13,647 nucleotides of DNA from JABIFK01 sp047619225 (GTDB taxonomy: Bacteria > Latescibacterota > UBA2968). Location: assembly GCA_047619225.1 (NCBI GenBank), contig JBLHJX010000143.1, positions 1-13,647 of the forward strand. The letters run 5' to 3'. The notes under the pieces were generated by a model. That model saw nothing but the letters and a program-made list of their open reading frames with translations. It did no database searches and was not told the origin of the DNA. Each line of letters starts with the position of its first letter. The stretch's first letter is position 1. Shown here one piece after another: positions 6,387-13,219 of this stretch. The position numbers were made by a program, and so were the translations under genes.

Positions 6387-7760
6387 CTATGCTTCTTGTC
6401 CGTATTCCTTGAGCTTGCGCTGAAGGGTGCGCAGGCTGATGCCTAATACTTTGGCGGTTAGTCTTCGATTGTCTCCATTGTTTTTAAGAGAACGTTCGAT
6501 AAGGATATGCTCAACTTTGGCAAGAGGCAGACCTGTGAAAGCCACCACTTCGTCTTGAACAATGACGTCACTGGGGTGTTCTGGGTGAAGGTTTGGAGGC
6601 AGGTCTAAGATGTCGATTGTGTTTGTGCGAGACATGACGGCCATTCTTTCTGCCATGTTTTTAAGCTCACGCACGTTGCCTGGCCAATTGTATTGTGTTA
6701 GCACGGTGAGTGCTTCGGGAGAAATGATTTTGGCTTGAATATCGTTTTCTCGGGCAAAACGGTCGAGAAACATACGTATGAGCATGGGAATGTCTTCTTC
6801 CCGTTCTTTGAGAGGCGGAAGGGTGATGTTGAGCACATTGAGGCGATAATAGAGGTCTTCGCGAAATCTTCGATCTAAAACGGCCTGTTCTAAATCGACG
6901 TTGGTTGCTGCAAGGAGACGAACATTGACGTCGATGGGCTTGTTGCTGCCCAGTCGTGTGATTTGGTGATCTTCGGCGGCACGAAGTAATTTGGCTTGGG
7001 CTTCGAGGGGGAGGTCGCCAATTTCATCTAAAAAGAGGGTGCCGCTCTCAGCTGCTTCAAAGACACCTTTGCGCGGTGTCGATGCGCCTGTAAAGGCTCC
7101 TTTTTCGTGGCCGAAAAGCTGGCTTTCAACAAGCTCGTGTGGCATGGCGGAACAATTGAGTGCAATAAATGGGCCTTGGCCATAGGGTGACTGAGCGTGA
7201 AGGGCACGGGCGACGAGTTCTTTTCCTGTGCCGCTTTCGCCGCAAATGAGAACCGTGGTTTTGAAGGGGGCGCATCGGCGAATATCGTCGTAAATATCTT
7301 GCATCGCCTGCGACGTGCCAATAAGCCCACCCAAACCCGTGAATTCTTCATTGGGAACGGCTTCGCTGGAACCAACGAGAAGCTTGCGTTGATGGAGGGC
7401 GCGTTGGAGGGCTATTCGAAGATCTTGGGGGGCGGCGGGTTTAGAGACAATGTCGACGGTGCCTGTTTTGAGCGATGCGATTGCTGAGTCTACCATTTCC
7501 TTTGTGTCGGCTACAAGAATGATCGGTATCGGTGGGTTTTGAGCCGACGCGCTTCGCAAAATTTCGAGACCATCAATTAAAGAGAAGTCCAAATCAGCGA
7601 CGATGACGTCGATGGGTTTTTCCTCTATAAGATCAAGCGCACGCAGGCCATTTTCGGCGCGATGGATTTTTGCGCCTGTTTCCTTTCGGATGAACGCTTC
7701 GGCCCAATTGAGATGGTCTGGGTCATTGTCGGCAACGAGAATGTGAAGATCTGGAGACAT
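6387..7760 (-). CDS. Sigma-54-dependent response regulator (NtrC family)
   Basis: A 457-residue enhancer-binding protein with the full REC / AAA+ / Fis-HTH layout. The receiver has acidic residues D11 and D13, phosphoacceptor D56 (DLDFSLIDG) and K107, but Ala (A84) where the switch Ser/Thr normally sits. The AAA+ domain has Walker A GESGTGKE (174-181), the sigma-54 contact loop GAFTGA (221-226), Walker B TLFLDE (241-246) and the arginine-finger region RFREDLYYRLN. The C-terminal helix-turn-helix is NRRLTAKVLGISLRTLQRKL. Such proteins bind upstream sites as oligomers and remodel RNA polymerase-sigma-54 by ATP hydrolysis. No sensor kinase gene is present in the window. It is divergent from mgtE, whose promoter region has a strong sigma-54 site, so mgtE is its likely target (inference). 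AAGG lies just upstream of the ATG. A strong terminator follows. Confidence 0.96.
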   Translation of the reverse strand: MSPDLHILVADNDPDHLNWAEAFIRKETGAKIHRAENGLRALDLIEEKPIDVIVADLDFSLIDGLEILRSASAQNPPIPIILVADTKEMVDSAIASLKTGTVDIVSKPAAPQDLRIALQRALHQRKLLVGSSEAVPNEEFTGLGGLIGTSQAMQDIYDDIRRCAPFKTTVLICGESGTGKELVARALHAQSPYGQGPFIALNCSAMPHELVESQLFGHEKGAFTGASTPRKGVFEAAESGTLFLDEIGDLPLEAQAKLLRAAEDHQITRLGSNKPIDVNVRLLAATNVDLEQAVLDRRFREDLYYRLNVLNITLPPLKEREEDIPMLIRMFLDRFARENDIQAKIISPEALTVLTQYNWPGNVRELKNMAERMAVMSRTNTIDILDLPPNLHPEHPSDVIVQDEVVAFTGLPLAKVEHILIERSLKNNGDNRRLTAKVLGISLRTLQRKLKEYGQEA

Positions 7761-7827
7761 ATCGACCTTACGTAGAAGGTGAGCTGCGGGTCTAACGGTG
7801 ATCTTTGATGCCGAAATGTTACTCTAC

Positions 7828-7856
7828 AGGGTAGTGGATAGACCTTTCTATGTCAA
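7828..7856 (-). promoter_or_regulatory. Possible sigma-70 promoter of the sigma-54 regulator gene
   Basis: On the minus strand a perfect TTGACA (7856-7851) is followed after 17 bp by TACCCT (7833-7828), a poor -10 box. The leader to the ATG at 7760 would be about 60 nt. The -35 is good and the -10 is weak. TGTC-AA-GACA (7851-7860) makes a small dyad over the -35 and could be a regulator site. Confidence 0.3.
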
Positions 7857-7878
7857 GACAATGTCAAAACTTGGATTG

Positions 7879-7905
7879 CCTTGAGCGAGGGGATGTACCT
7901 CAGGG
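7879..7905. repeat. Short inverted repeat in the divergent intergenic region
   Basis: CCTTGAG (7879-7885) can pair with CTCAGGG (7899-7905) with one G-T pair around a 13-nt loop. There is no T-tract. It lies between the two divergent promoters and its role is unknown. Confidence 0.25.
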
Positions 7906-7932
7906 GGCCTCTTCTGTTATTTGGGAGGCGTG

Positions 7933-7972
7933 GTCATTTTGTCCAGAGATGGGTCGTGGATGACAAAATGAC
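7933..7972. promoter_or_regulatory. Inverted repeat, candidate enhancer site for the sigma-54 regulator
   Basis: GTCATTTTGTC (7933-7943) and GACAAAATGAC (7962-7972) are perfect 11-bp inverted copies separated by 18 bp. They span about -120 to -80 relative to the predicted mgtE transcript start, the usual range for sigma-54 activator sites. An A-tract at 7995-8003 lies between the repeat and the promoter and could bend the DNA. Which protein binds is inferred from position only. Confidence 0.55.
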
Positions 7973-8026
7973 TTTGATAATTCCCTGAAATGGCGAAAAA
8001 AAACATCATGAGGCTATTTTGAACGA

Positions 8027-8042
8027 TGGCACGAACATTGCA
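8027..8042 (+). promoter_or_regulatory. Sigma-54 promoter (-24/-12) of mgtE
   Basis: TGGCACG-AACA-TTGCA matches the sigma-54 consensus (TGGCACR-N4-TTGCW) at every conserved base, with GG at 8028-8029 and GC at 8040-8041. Transcription should start near 8052, leaving a leader of about 42 nt before the mgtE ATG, too short for an M-box Mg2+ riboswitch. This is the strongest regulatory site in the window. Confidence 0.85.
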
Positions 8043-8044
8043 AT

Positions 8045-8060
8045 TAAAGTTTGAACTTTA
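8045..8060. repeat. Inverted repeat TAAAGTT-TG-AACTTTA over the predicted mgtE transcript start
   Basis: This is a perfect 7+7-bp dyad with a 2-bp centre, from just after the -12 element across the predicted +1 near 8052. A repressor bound here would block transcript initiation, so it may be an operator, though AT-rich chance symmetry is possible. Confidence 0.35.
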
Positions 8061-8093
8061 GAAAGGGTTTTAATATGTATTTTGGAGATCTCT

Positions 8094-9455
8094 ATGTCTG
8101 ATCAACCTGAACCTTGGGAAATATTACAAGCATTGATAGCGGAAGGGCGTTCACAAAGAGTAGATCAATTTCTCGATGGTTTGTCAGCGATGGAAACTGT
8201 TTATGCGGTTTCTCGGCTTTCGCAAGACGATCAATCACAGCTTTTGATTATGCTCAAACCTGAAGATGCTGCCGATTTGATTGAAGAGGTGACAAATGCT
8301 CAGGCGGTTGATTTGATTGAGCATCTGTCACCCGAGCAGGCTGCTCATATTGTCGACGAATTGCCGAGTGACCAACAGGCCGATATTTTGGGCGCGCTGA
8401 GTGTTTCTGATGCGGAAGCGATTATAGAAGAAATGGCACCCAGCGAGGCTGCCGATGTGCGCGATTTGTTGCAATATCCAACAAATACAGCCGGTGGCGT
8501 GATGATTACCGAATATTTGGCGTATTCGGATGAGGTTCTCATCGCCAATGTGTTGGATGATCTTCGGGCAAACCGAGAGATTTATGCTCATTACGATGTG
8601 CAATATGGCTACGTTGTTTCTGGTGATGGGAAGTTGATTGGGGTCTTGCGTCTTCGCGATCTGTTGCTTGCGCCGAGAGAAAACCCGCTGGTATCATTGA
8701 TGATTCCCAATCCGGTTTCTGTACCTGCGGATATGGATATAGACGACTTGCACGGTGTATTTGATCGCTATGCCTTTTTGGGGGTTCCGGTTGTTGATCA
8801 CGAAGATCGGCTGGTTGGTGTGGTACAACGGGCCGCTGTAGATCGGGCGGTGGGCAAACAAACAGAAGATGTGTATTTAAAAACGAGCGGCATTGTGGGT
8901 GGAGAAGAATTGCGCAGTATGGGCTTCTTTTCTCGGTCTCTTCGCAGGTTGTCGTGGTTGAGTGTTAATATTGTATTGAACATCATCGCTGCCAGCGTGA
9001 TTGCGTTTTTTCAAGATACGCTTTCGGCGGTCATTGTTCTCGCTGTCTTTTTGCCCATTATTTCCGACATGAGTGGTTGTTCGGGAAATCAGGCTGTTGC
9101 GGTGAGTATACGTGAACTGACCTTGGGGCTGATTAAACCGCAAGATGTATGGCGTGTCTTTTTTAAGGAATTGGTTGTTGGGTTGATGAATGGATTGGTT
9201 TTGGGCATTTTGCTGGGCACCGTTGCATGGCTTTGGCAGGGAAATATTTATTTGGGCCTTGTGGTCGGTTCTGCACTGATGATCAATACGCTGTTGGCTG
9301 TTTGCCTGGGTGGCTTAATTCCCTTGGTTTTGCGGGGGATGAAGATTGACCCAGCTTTGGCAGCAGGGCCTTTGTTGACAACACTAACAGACATGTGTGG
9401 CTTCTTATTTGTATTGGGATTTGCCAGTTTGATGTTGGATAAATTGGTGCCTTAA
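8094..9455 (+). CDS. mgtE: MgtE magnesium transporter
   Basis: MgtE is a dimeric Mg2+-gated inner-membrane channel for Mg2+ uptake. The 453 residues match the usual length. Residues 1-130 form the N-terminal superhelical domain, with repeated LxPEDAADLIEE-type turns that sense cytoplasmic Mg2+. About 130-260 is the CBS pair (YPTNTAGGVMITEYLAY, then VPVVDHEDRLVGVV). From about 285 there are five membrane helices. The pore-associated motifs are FLPIISDMSGCSGNQ, a variant of the common GGNAGNQ, and DPALAAGPLLTTLTD. The last Asp (about residue 433) aligns with the pore Asp that coordinates Mg2+ in characterised MgtE. The ATG at 8094 was preferred to the TTG at 8082 because GGAG (8084-8087) sits 6 nt upstream. 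The strong sigma-54 promoter at 8027-8042 is its likely control. A CNNM gene follows after 82 bp. Confidence 0.95.
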   Translation: MSDQPEPWEILQALIAEGRSQRVDQFLDGLSAMETVYAVSRLSQDDQSQLLIMLKPEDAADLIEEVTNAQAVDLIEHLSPEQAAHIVDELPSDQQADILGALSVSDAEAIIEEMAPSEAADVRDLLQYPTNTAGGVMITEYLAYSDEVLIANVLDDLRANREIYAHYDVQYGYVVSGDGKLIGVLRLRDLLLAPRENPLVSLMIPNPVSVPADMDIDDLHGVFDRYAFLGVPVVDHEDRLVGVVQRAAVDRAVGKQTEDVYLKTSGIVGGEELRSMGFFSRSLRRLSWLSVNIVLNIIAASVIAFFQDTLSAVIVLAVFLPIISDMSGCSGNQAVAVSIRELTLGLIKPQDVWRVFFKELVVGLMNGLVLGILLGTVAWLWQGNIYLGLVVGSALMINTLLAVCLGGLIPLVLRGMKIDPALAAGPLLTTLTDMCGFLFVLGFASLMLDKLVP

Positions 9456-9472
9456 ACAATCACGCGGAATCA

Positions 9473-9502
9473 TTCGAAAATCCCATAGGTTTTTGATATA
9501 CT
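9473..9502 (+). promoter_or_regulatory. Possible sigma-70 promoter of the CNNM gene
   Basis: TATACT (9497-9502), preceded by TTTTGA, is a good -10 box. The only -35 candidate is TTCGAA (9473-9478) at 18 bp. If used, the CNNM gene could be expressed independently of the sigma-54 promoter of mgtE. Confidence 0.35.
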
Positions 9503-9537
9503 GGTGGGTTATCTCAAGAAACACTAAGGGAGTCATT

Positions 9538-10596
9538 ATGATGGAACTCGCAATTATTGTTTTTGCTGTTGTGCTTACATCGGCGGTTTGTTCATTGTTT
9601 GAAGCGATACTGTATTCTGTGCCGGTTGGGCATATTGAGACATTGGTTCAAGAAGGCCGTGCATCGGGGCTTATTTTGCAGCGCCTTCGCAAGGAAGTTG
9701 ATCGCCCTATCGCAGCAATTTTGTCGCTCAACACCATCGCAAATACAGCAGGTGCTGCTGTGGCGGGTGCTGCTGCGCTTGAGGTGTTTGGACATGCTTA
9801 TGTGGTCTATTTTTCCGCCGTGTTTACGTTTTTGATTTTGATGTTTTCTGAAGTGTTTCCCAAAACTGCGGGGGTTGTGTATAGCCGGCAATTGTCGGGA
9901 TTTATTGCGAGACCTTTGCAATTATTGGTTACTGTGATGTCACCATTGGTCTGGTTTACACGCAAGCTAACAGGGTTAATTTCAAAGGGTAATCAGGAGA
10001 ATCATATGTCTGAGGATGAGCTCCGAATGATGATCCGGTTGAGTGGACAGACGGGTACTCTGGCACAAGAGGAAGTGGATGCCATTACAAATATCATTTC
10101 GATGAAGACGACGGTTGTTGAAGATGTGATGACGCCTCGGATTGTGATATTTTCAAAAAGCGGTCAACTCACCATTGGAGAGCTTCGGGAAGAAGCTGGT
10201 ACATGGACACATGGACGTATTCCTATTTATGATAAGAACGATGAAGATATTATTGGCGTTGTTCACCGGCGACAAGTGTTAACGGCGATTGGGCAGGACA
10301 AGTTCGATACCCAATTGTCTGAGTTGATGCATCCTGTACATTTTGTGCCAGATGATTTGCCACTGGATCAATTGCTGCGACTGTTTTTAGCACGCAACCA
10401 ACATATGTTTGTGGTATTGGGTGAATTTGGTGGTGTGTCTGGTGTGGTGACGTTGGAAGATGTGCTTGAAAATATGTTGGGACAGGAGATCGTAGACGAA
10501 TTTGATGACGTGGTGGATATGCGCGAATTGGCAAAACAAAGGCGAGATGAATTGGTGAAAAGTCGACATAGGGACGTTGGGACGTTGGAACGTTAG
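9538..10596 (+). CDS. CNNM (DUF21) / CBS-pair membrane protein, CorB-like Mg2+ transport family
   Basis: The protein has 352 residues from the ATG at 9538; an adjacent ATG at 9541 is equally possible. Both follow AAGGGAG (9526-9532). Residues 1-150 are the DUF21/CNNM membrane domain, with SLFEAILYS in the first helix, SLNTIANTAGAAVAGA in the second and the conserved EVFPK near 105. A CBS pair follows, opening with the typical DVMTPR near 197 and continuing through RIPIYDKNDEDIIGVV and FGGVSGVVTLEDVLE. The extra C-terminal CorC/HlyC domain of the longer paralogues is missing. Family members such as CorB are Mg2+ exporters and are often mislabelled hemolysins. Together with mgtE it could balance influx and efflux. 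The last codons (RDVGTLER) and the stop lie inside an octamer tandem repeat, so the C-terminus may have been rewritten. Confidence 0.9.
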   Translation: MMELAIIVFAVVLTSAVCSLFEAILYSVPVGHIETLVQEGRASGLILQRLRKEVDRPIAAILSLNTIANTAGAAVAGAAALEVFGHAYVVYFSAVFTFLILMFSEVFPKTAGVVYSRQLSGFIARPLQLLVTVMSPLVWFTRKLTGLISKGNQENHMSEDELRMMIRLSGQTGTLAQEEVDAITNIISMKTTVVEDVMTPRIVIFSKSGQLTIGELREEAGTWTHGRIPIYDKNDEDIIGVVHRRQVLTAIGQDKFDTQLSELMHPVHFVPDDLPLDQLLRLFLARNQHMFVVLGEFGGVSGVVTLEDVLENMLGQEIVDEFDDVVDMRELAKQRRDELVKSRHRDVGTLER

Positions 10597-10602
10597 AACG
10601 TT
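10571..10602. repeat. Four-copy 8-bp tandem repeat across the CNNM stop codon
   Basis: The units are GGGACGTT, GGGACGTT, GGAACGTT and AGAACGTT, with ACGTT exactly every 8 bp. The first three units encode the last residues of the CNNM protein and the TAG at 10594-10596 lies at the junction of units three and four. Since 8 is not a multiple of 3, gain or loss of a unit would shift the frame. Confidence 0.85.
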
Positions 10603-10686
10603 ATTATATATCCATCAGAATTATTGCACGATATCCGTGGCAGCGTGTTGGTTCGGCTTGCATTGGTTCCCTTTTAAGGATTGATT

Positions 10687-11280
10687 ATGAAAGACTTTGT
10701 TAAACATGTTCGGACGTTTATTTTTCGTGGGTTGTTGGCCAGTATTCCGTTTGCACTGTCTATTTTTGCAGTGCATTTTTTATATACGTCTATAGATCAA
10801 CGTGTGTTGGATTTGTTGGAGGAGCATGTTGGGGTGCGGTTTCCCGGTTTGGGCATTTTTTTGCTTCTGGTCGCACTCTATCTGTTGGGGTTTGTTACGA
10901 GCAATGTGATTGGCAGGCGCATTTTGGGGCTGGTGGAACGGGTGACTTCGCGTATCCCGTTGGTGAAGACAACGTATCAGATTGGCAAGCAAGTGTCCGA
11001 TACATTTTCTATGTCTGACCGACATGTCTTTCAAAAAGCTGTTTTGGTAGAGTGCGTGAAGCCGGGTATTTGGACGGCGGGGTTTGTGACGGGCACCCTG
11101 ACCGATCAGGTGCATGGTGAGACATTTTTAAAAGTGTATGTGCCTACGCCACCAAATCCAGCATCGGGTAATGTGCTCTTGGTTCAGGAGAAAGATACGA
11201 GAGATCCGGGGTGGACTGTTGAAGAGGCCTTGAAATTTGTGATTTCAGCAGGCGTGATCGGTCCGAAGGCCATCAAATAG
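10687..11280 (+). CDS. DUF502 family inner-membrane protein
   Basis: This 197-residue protein matches DUF502, a widespread family without an established function. Two membrane helices (about 14-34 and 55-77) are separated by a short external loop ending in the family motif PGLG. After the second helix come GRRILGLVERVTSRIPLVK and YQIGKQVSDTF, then a beta-rich cytoplasmic part with GIWTAGFVTG, VYVPTPPNPASGNVLLV and a last segment VEEALKFVISAGVI. All family landmarks are intact. The ATG at 10687 was chosen over the TTG at 10681 because AAGGA (10676-10680) lies 6 nt upstream. The tandem-receiver gene starts 8 bp after its stop, so they are probably co-transcribed. The 90-bp gap before it has no clear promoter. 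Confidence 0.9.
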   Translation: MKDFVKHVRTFIFRGLLASIPFALSIFAVHFLYTSIDQRVLDLLEEHVGVRFPGLGIFLLLVALYLLGFVTSNVIGRRILGLVERVTSRIPLVKTTYQIGKQVSDTFSMSDRHVFQKAVLVECVKPGIWTAGFVTGTLTDQVHGETFLKVYVPTPPNPASGNVLLVQEKDTRDPGWTVEEALKFVISAGVIGPKAIK

Positions 11281-11288
11281 GACATGGT

Positions 11289-12086
11289 ATGATACCGACA
11301 AACAAAACAATACGACGCATACTGTTGGTCGATGAGCCGGGTGAAGATCAAGCGGTTCTTGCGGATGTCATCAAAGGGGCCGGTTATGACCTTACGGAAG
11401 TGTGTTCGAAGGACGATGCATTGGCTCTTTTGAAGAAGATGTCTGTGGATCTGGTGGTGACAGAATTGATGATGCCAGACATCAATGGGTGGGATTTATT
11501 GGCGGAAATTAAGGCAAAGTTTCCTCATATTCATGTGTTGGTGATGACGGGCCAAGTGTCTGAGGCTGCCGAAAAGATTTTAACGAATCTTAAGGCCGAT
11601 GGGTATTTGATTAAGCCCGTGATACCCGAGCGCGTTCGGGTGTTGTTTCGGGCTCTGCTTGATCCGCAGAATTTAGATCGTGACGCCGAAGTTGCCCTGG
11701 TGTCTTTGGATGATAGTCGTAAAGAAATGATCCAAGCGTTGGGTGACCGTGGGCTTCATGTGTTTGCTTTTGACGATTCTAAGGCCCTGGAACGACATCT
11801 TCGCGTAGATGTTCCCGATCTTATTGTGGTAGATACCAATGCCAAAGCGGGTATAGGTTTGGATTTGTGTCGTATGGTAAGGTTTACACGAGGGACAGTG
11901 TATACGCCCATATTATTGATTGTTGATAAACCGTCACGAACTTTGGTAGAAAAGGCCATTCGGTTGCGCATCAACGGTATTTTGAAAAGACCGGTTGGAC
12001 CCGACGAGCTTGGAAATCGCGCGATTGGATTATTAAAGCAGGCTGATTCTCACAAACAATTGCAACGCATGCGCAAAAAGGAATAA
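11289..12086 (+). CDS. Tandem receiver-domain protein; first receiver has Glu at the phosphosite
   Basis: The 265 residues form two receiver (REC) domains and no output domain. REC1 (about 8-122): acidic D15/E16, then VVTELMMPDINGW, where the phosphoacceptor Asp is replaced by Glu (E59, codon GAA); switch T87 and K109 are retained. REC2 (about 134-250): D141/D142, a candidate phosphoacceptor D182 (LIVVDTNA) and K233, but Val (V212) where the switch Ser/Thr belongs. So the first domain has the switch but not the Asp, and the second has the Asp but not the switch. Glu can mimic phospho-Asp, so REC1 may be locked active (inference). ATG at 11289 follows AGGA (11279-11282), which overlaps the end of the DUF502 gene, so the pair is operonic. 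Partner proteins are unknown. A GTG or other start further in is unlikely because REC1 would lose its first strand. Confidence 0.9.
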   Translation: MIPTNKTIRRILLVDEPGEDQAVLADVIKGAGYDLTEVCSKDDALALLKKMSVDLVVTELMMPDINGWDLLAEIKAKFPHIHVLVMTGQVSEAAEKILTNLKADGYLIKPVIPERVRVLFRALLDPQNLDRDAEVALVSLDDSRKEMIQALGDRGLHVFAFDDSKALERHLRVDVPDLIVVDTNAKAGIGLDLCRMVRFTRGTVYTPILLIVDKPSRTLVEKAIRLRINGILKRPVGPDELGNRAIGLLKQADSHKQLQRMRKKE

Positions 12087-12164
12087 GACATTGCGGTTAT
12101 GGTTGGTGGTGGATTATGTAAGTGTAACAGGGTTCTACAGCACGACTGAAAAGGAAGATGCACA

Positions 12165-12329
12165 ATGAAACTCAAGCGATATGAGATGGCTCAATCTTTA
12201 CGAGACGTGCAACAAACACTCACAACGATACTTGAGAACGCACGCCAGCAAAATGAGTTTATGGTTTCTTCAAATATCTCAGACGCTTTGGGCGCGGTGA
12301 CAAGTGAATCAGAAAAAACAAAACGTTGA
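12165..12329 (+). CDS. Small hypothetical protein, 54 residues
   Basis: The ATG at 12165 follows a very good ribosome-binding site, AAGGAAG (12151-12157), 7 nt upstream. The ORF runs through MKLKRYEMAQSLRDVQ to ...SESEKTKR and stops at TGA 12327-12329. It has no membrane segment or signal peptide; the N-terminal half looks helical and amphipathic, the end is polar. It overlaps the next small ORF by 26 bp in a different frame, suggesting coupled translation. I do not recognise a family. The ribosome-binding site is the main evidence; coding reality is moderately likely. Confidence 0.5.
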   Translation: MKLKRYEMAQSLRDVQQTLTTILENARQQNEFMVSSNISDALGAVTSESEKTKR

Positions 12330-12507
12330 CGTGTGGCAAGTTCCAGAGGATAAAGAAAAGCAGACCGCAGATCACTTGGATGATCAATTTGTCAAGCAAG
12401 TGGTCGCTCAAGTGCAGAGAAAATTCATTTACCGAGATATTATTGCGTTGATCTTGGTAGGTTTCAGCAGTGTTCTTGTTGAATTACTTCGTGCGGGTAT
12501 TTGGTGA
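12304..12507 (+). CDS. Small single-pass membrane protein upstream of the MscS-family gene
   Basis: A GTG start at 12304 gives 67 residues; an in-frame stop at 12298-12300 rules out an earlier start. No good ribosome-binding site is visible, so translation may depend on the overlapping upstream ORF. The first 40 residues are charged and helical (MNQKKQNVDVWQVPEDKEKQ onward). They lead through KFIYRD into one membrane helix, IIALILVGFSSVLVELL. Its TGA overlaps the GTG of the channel gene as GTGA (12504-12507), the classic layout of a coupled pair. This suggests it is made with, and may assemble with or modulate, the MscS-family channel. Family not recognised. Confidence 0.6.
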   Translation: MNQKKQNVDVWQVPEDKEKQTADHLDDQFVKQVVAQVQRKFIYRDIIALILVGFSSVLVELLRAGIW

Positions 12508-13193
12508 GCCGCCTTTTGGATCGGCTTGGGTTTAACAAGCTGGCAGAGCGTGCAGGCATTGCTGAATTATTGGAGAATGCAGGATTTAAACATGATGCTT
12601 CCTGGTTTGTCGGGAGGCTGTTTTTTTGGCTCTTGATGTTGACGTTTTTTTTATCTGCAGCCCACCAATTGGGTTTGACTGCCATTGTTGTCATGTTACA
12701 ACGGCTGGTTGCATTTATTCCCAACGTCATTGCGGTTGTTTTAATTGCCGTGTTGGGGGCTCTTTTTGCTCGGTTTATATCGGGCTTGGTACGTGGTGCA
12801 GCCCAGGATGCAGGTATTGAGTTTGCAGATTTTTTGGGTCGGTTGGTTCACAGCATGGTTTTGGTGGTCGTCATTGTCATGGCTTTTACGCAGCTCGAAA
12901 TTAAATCGAGTATGCTCGAAATAACATTTGCCATCTTACTGGGTGCATCTGGATTTGGCATTGCATTGATGTTGGGGATGGGGAGCCGAACGATTGCGCA
13001 AAATATCGTGTCTGGTCTGTATGCTCGTCGCATGTTTGTTCCTGGGCAAACCATTCAGATTCAAAATATAACGGGTGAAATTTTAGAAGTGGGCACGGTA
13101 AGTACCACCATCTTAAAAGAAGATTCAAAAATCATCACCCTACCCAATACGGCTTTGATTGATGAAATAACAGAGCGTGGGGCAGAAAATTAA
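12504..13193 (+). CDS. Small MscS-family channel with conserved TM-helix repeats
   Basis: This 229-residue protein belongs to the MscS superfamily branch with 'conserved TM helix' repeats and is distinct from the channel at the left end of the window. It opens with an amphipathic segment (LLDRLGFNKLAERAGIAELL). Four membrane segments follow, the last being the pore-like ILLGASGFGIALMLGMGSR. A short beta domain of MscS type completes it (FVPGQTIQIQNITGEILEVG and ITLPNTALIDE). There is no large C-terminal alpha/beta cage. I chose GTG 12504, which overlaps the previous stop; TTG 12501 would add one residue. It probably gates ion or solute flux at the inner membrane. The next gene begins 26 bp after the stop with no terminator between. 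Confidence 0.87.
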   Translation: MSRLLDRLGFNKLAERAGIAELLENAGFKHDASWFVGRLFFWLLMLTFFLSAAHQLGLTAIVVMLQRLVAFIPNVIAVVLIAVLGALFARFISGLVRGAAQDAGIEFADFLGRLVHSMVLVVVIVMAFTQLEIKSSMLEITFAILLGASGFGIALMLGMGSRTIAQNIVSGLYARRMFVPGQTIQIQNITGEILEVGTVSTTILKEDSKIITLPNTALIDEITERGAEN

Positions 13194-13219
13194 AAAGACG
13201 CTGAAAAAAGGATATCATA

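Noticed and set aside
7028..7375. 115-codon minus-strand ORF in a second frame inside the sigma-54 regulator gene
   Set aside because: It is a shadow of the AAA+ coding frame, which carries all catalytic motifs.
7851..7972. CRISPR-like or mobile-element repeats in the divergent region
   Set aside because: Only inverted pairs of short arms are present; there are no direct repeats with spacers, no terminal repeats and no transposase.
7761..8093. M-box or other Mg2+ riboswitch before mgtE
   Set aside because: The predicted leader after the sigma-54 promoter is only about 42 nt and no riboswitch core was recognised in the remaining intergenic sequence.
10637..10652. TGGCAGCGTGTTGGT as a sigma-54 promoter for the DUF502 gene
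   Set aside because: The -24 box is imperfect and the -12 GC is missing at the required spacing.
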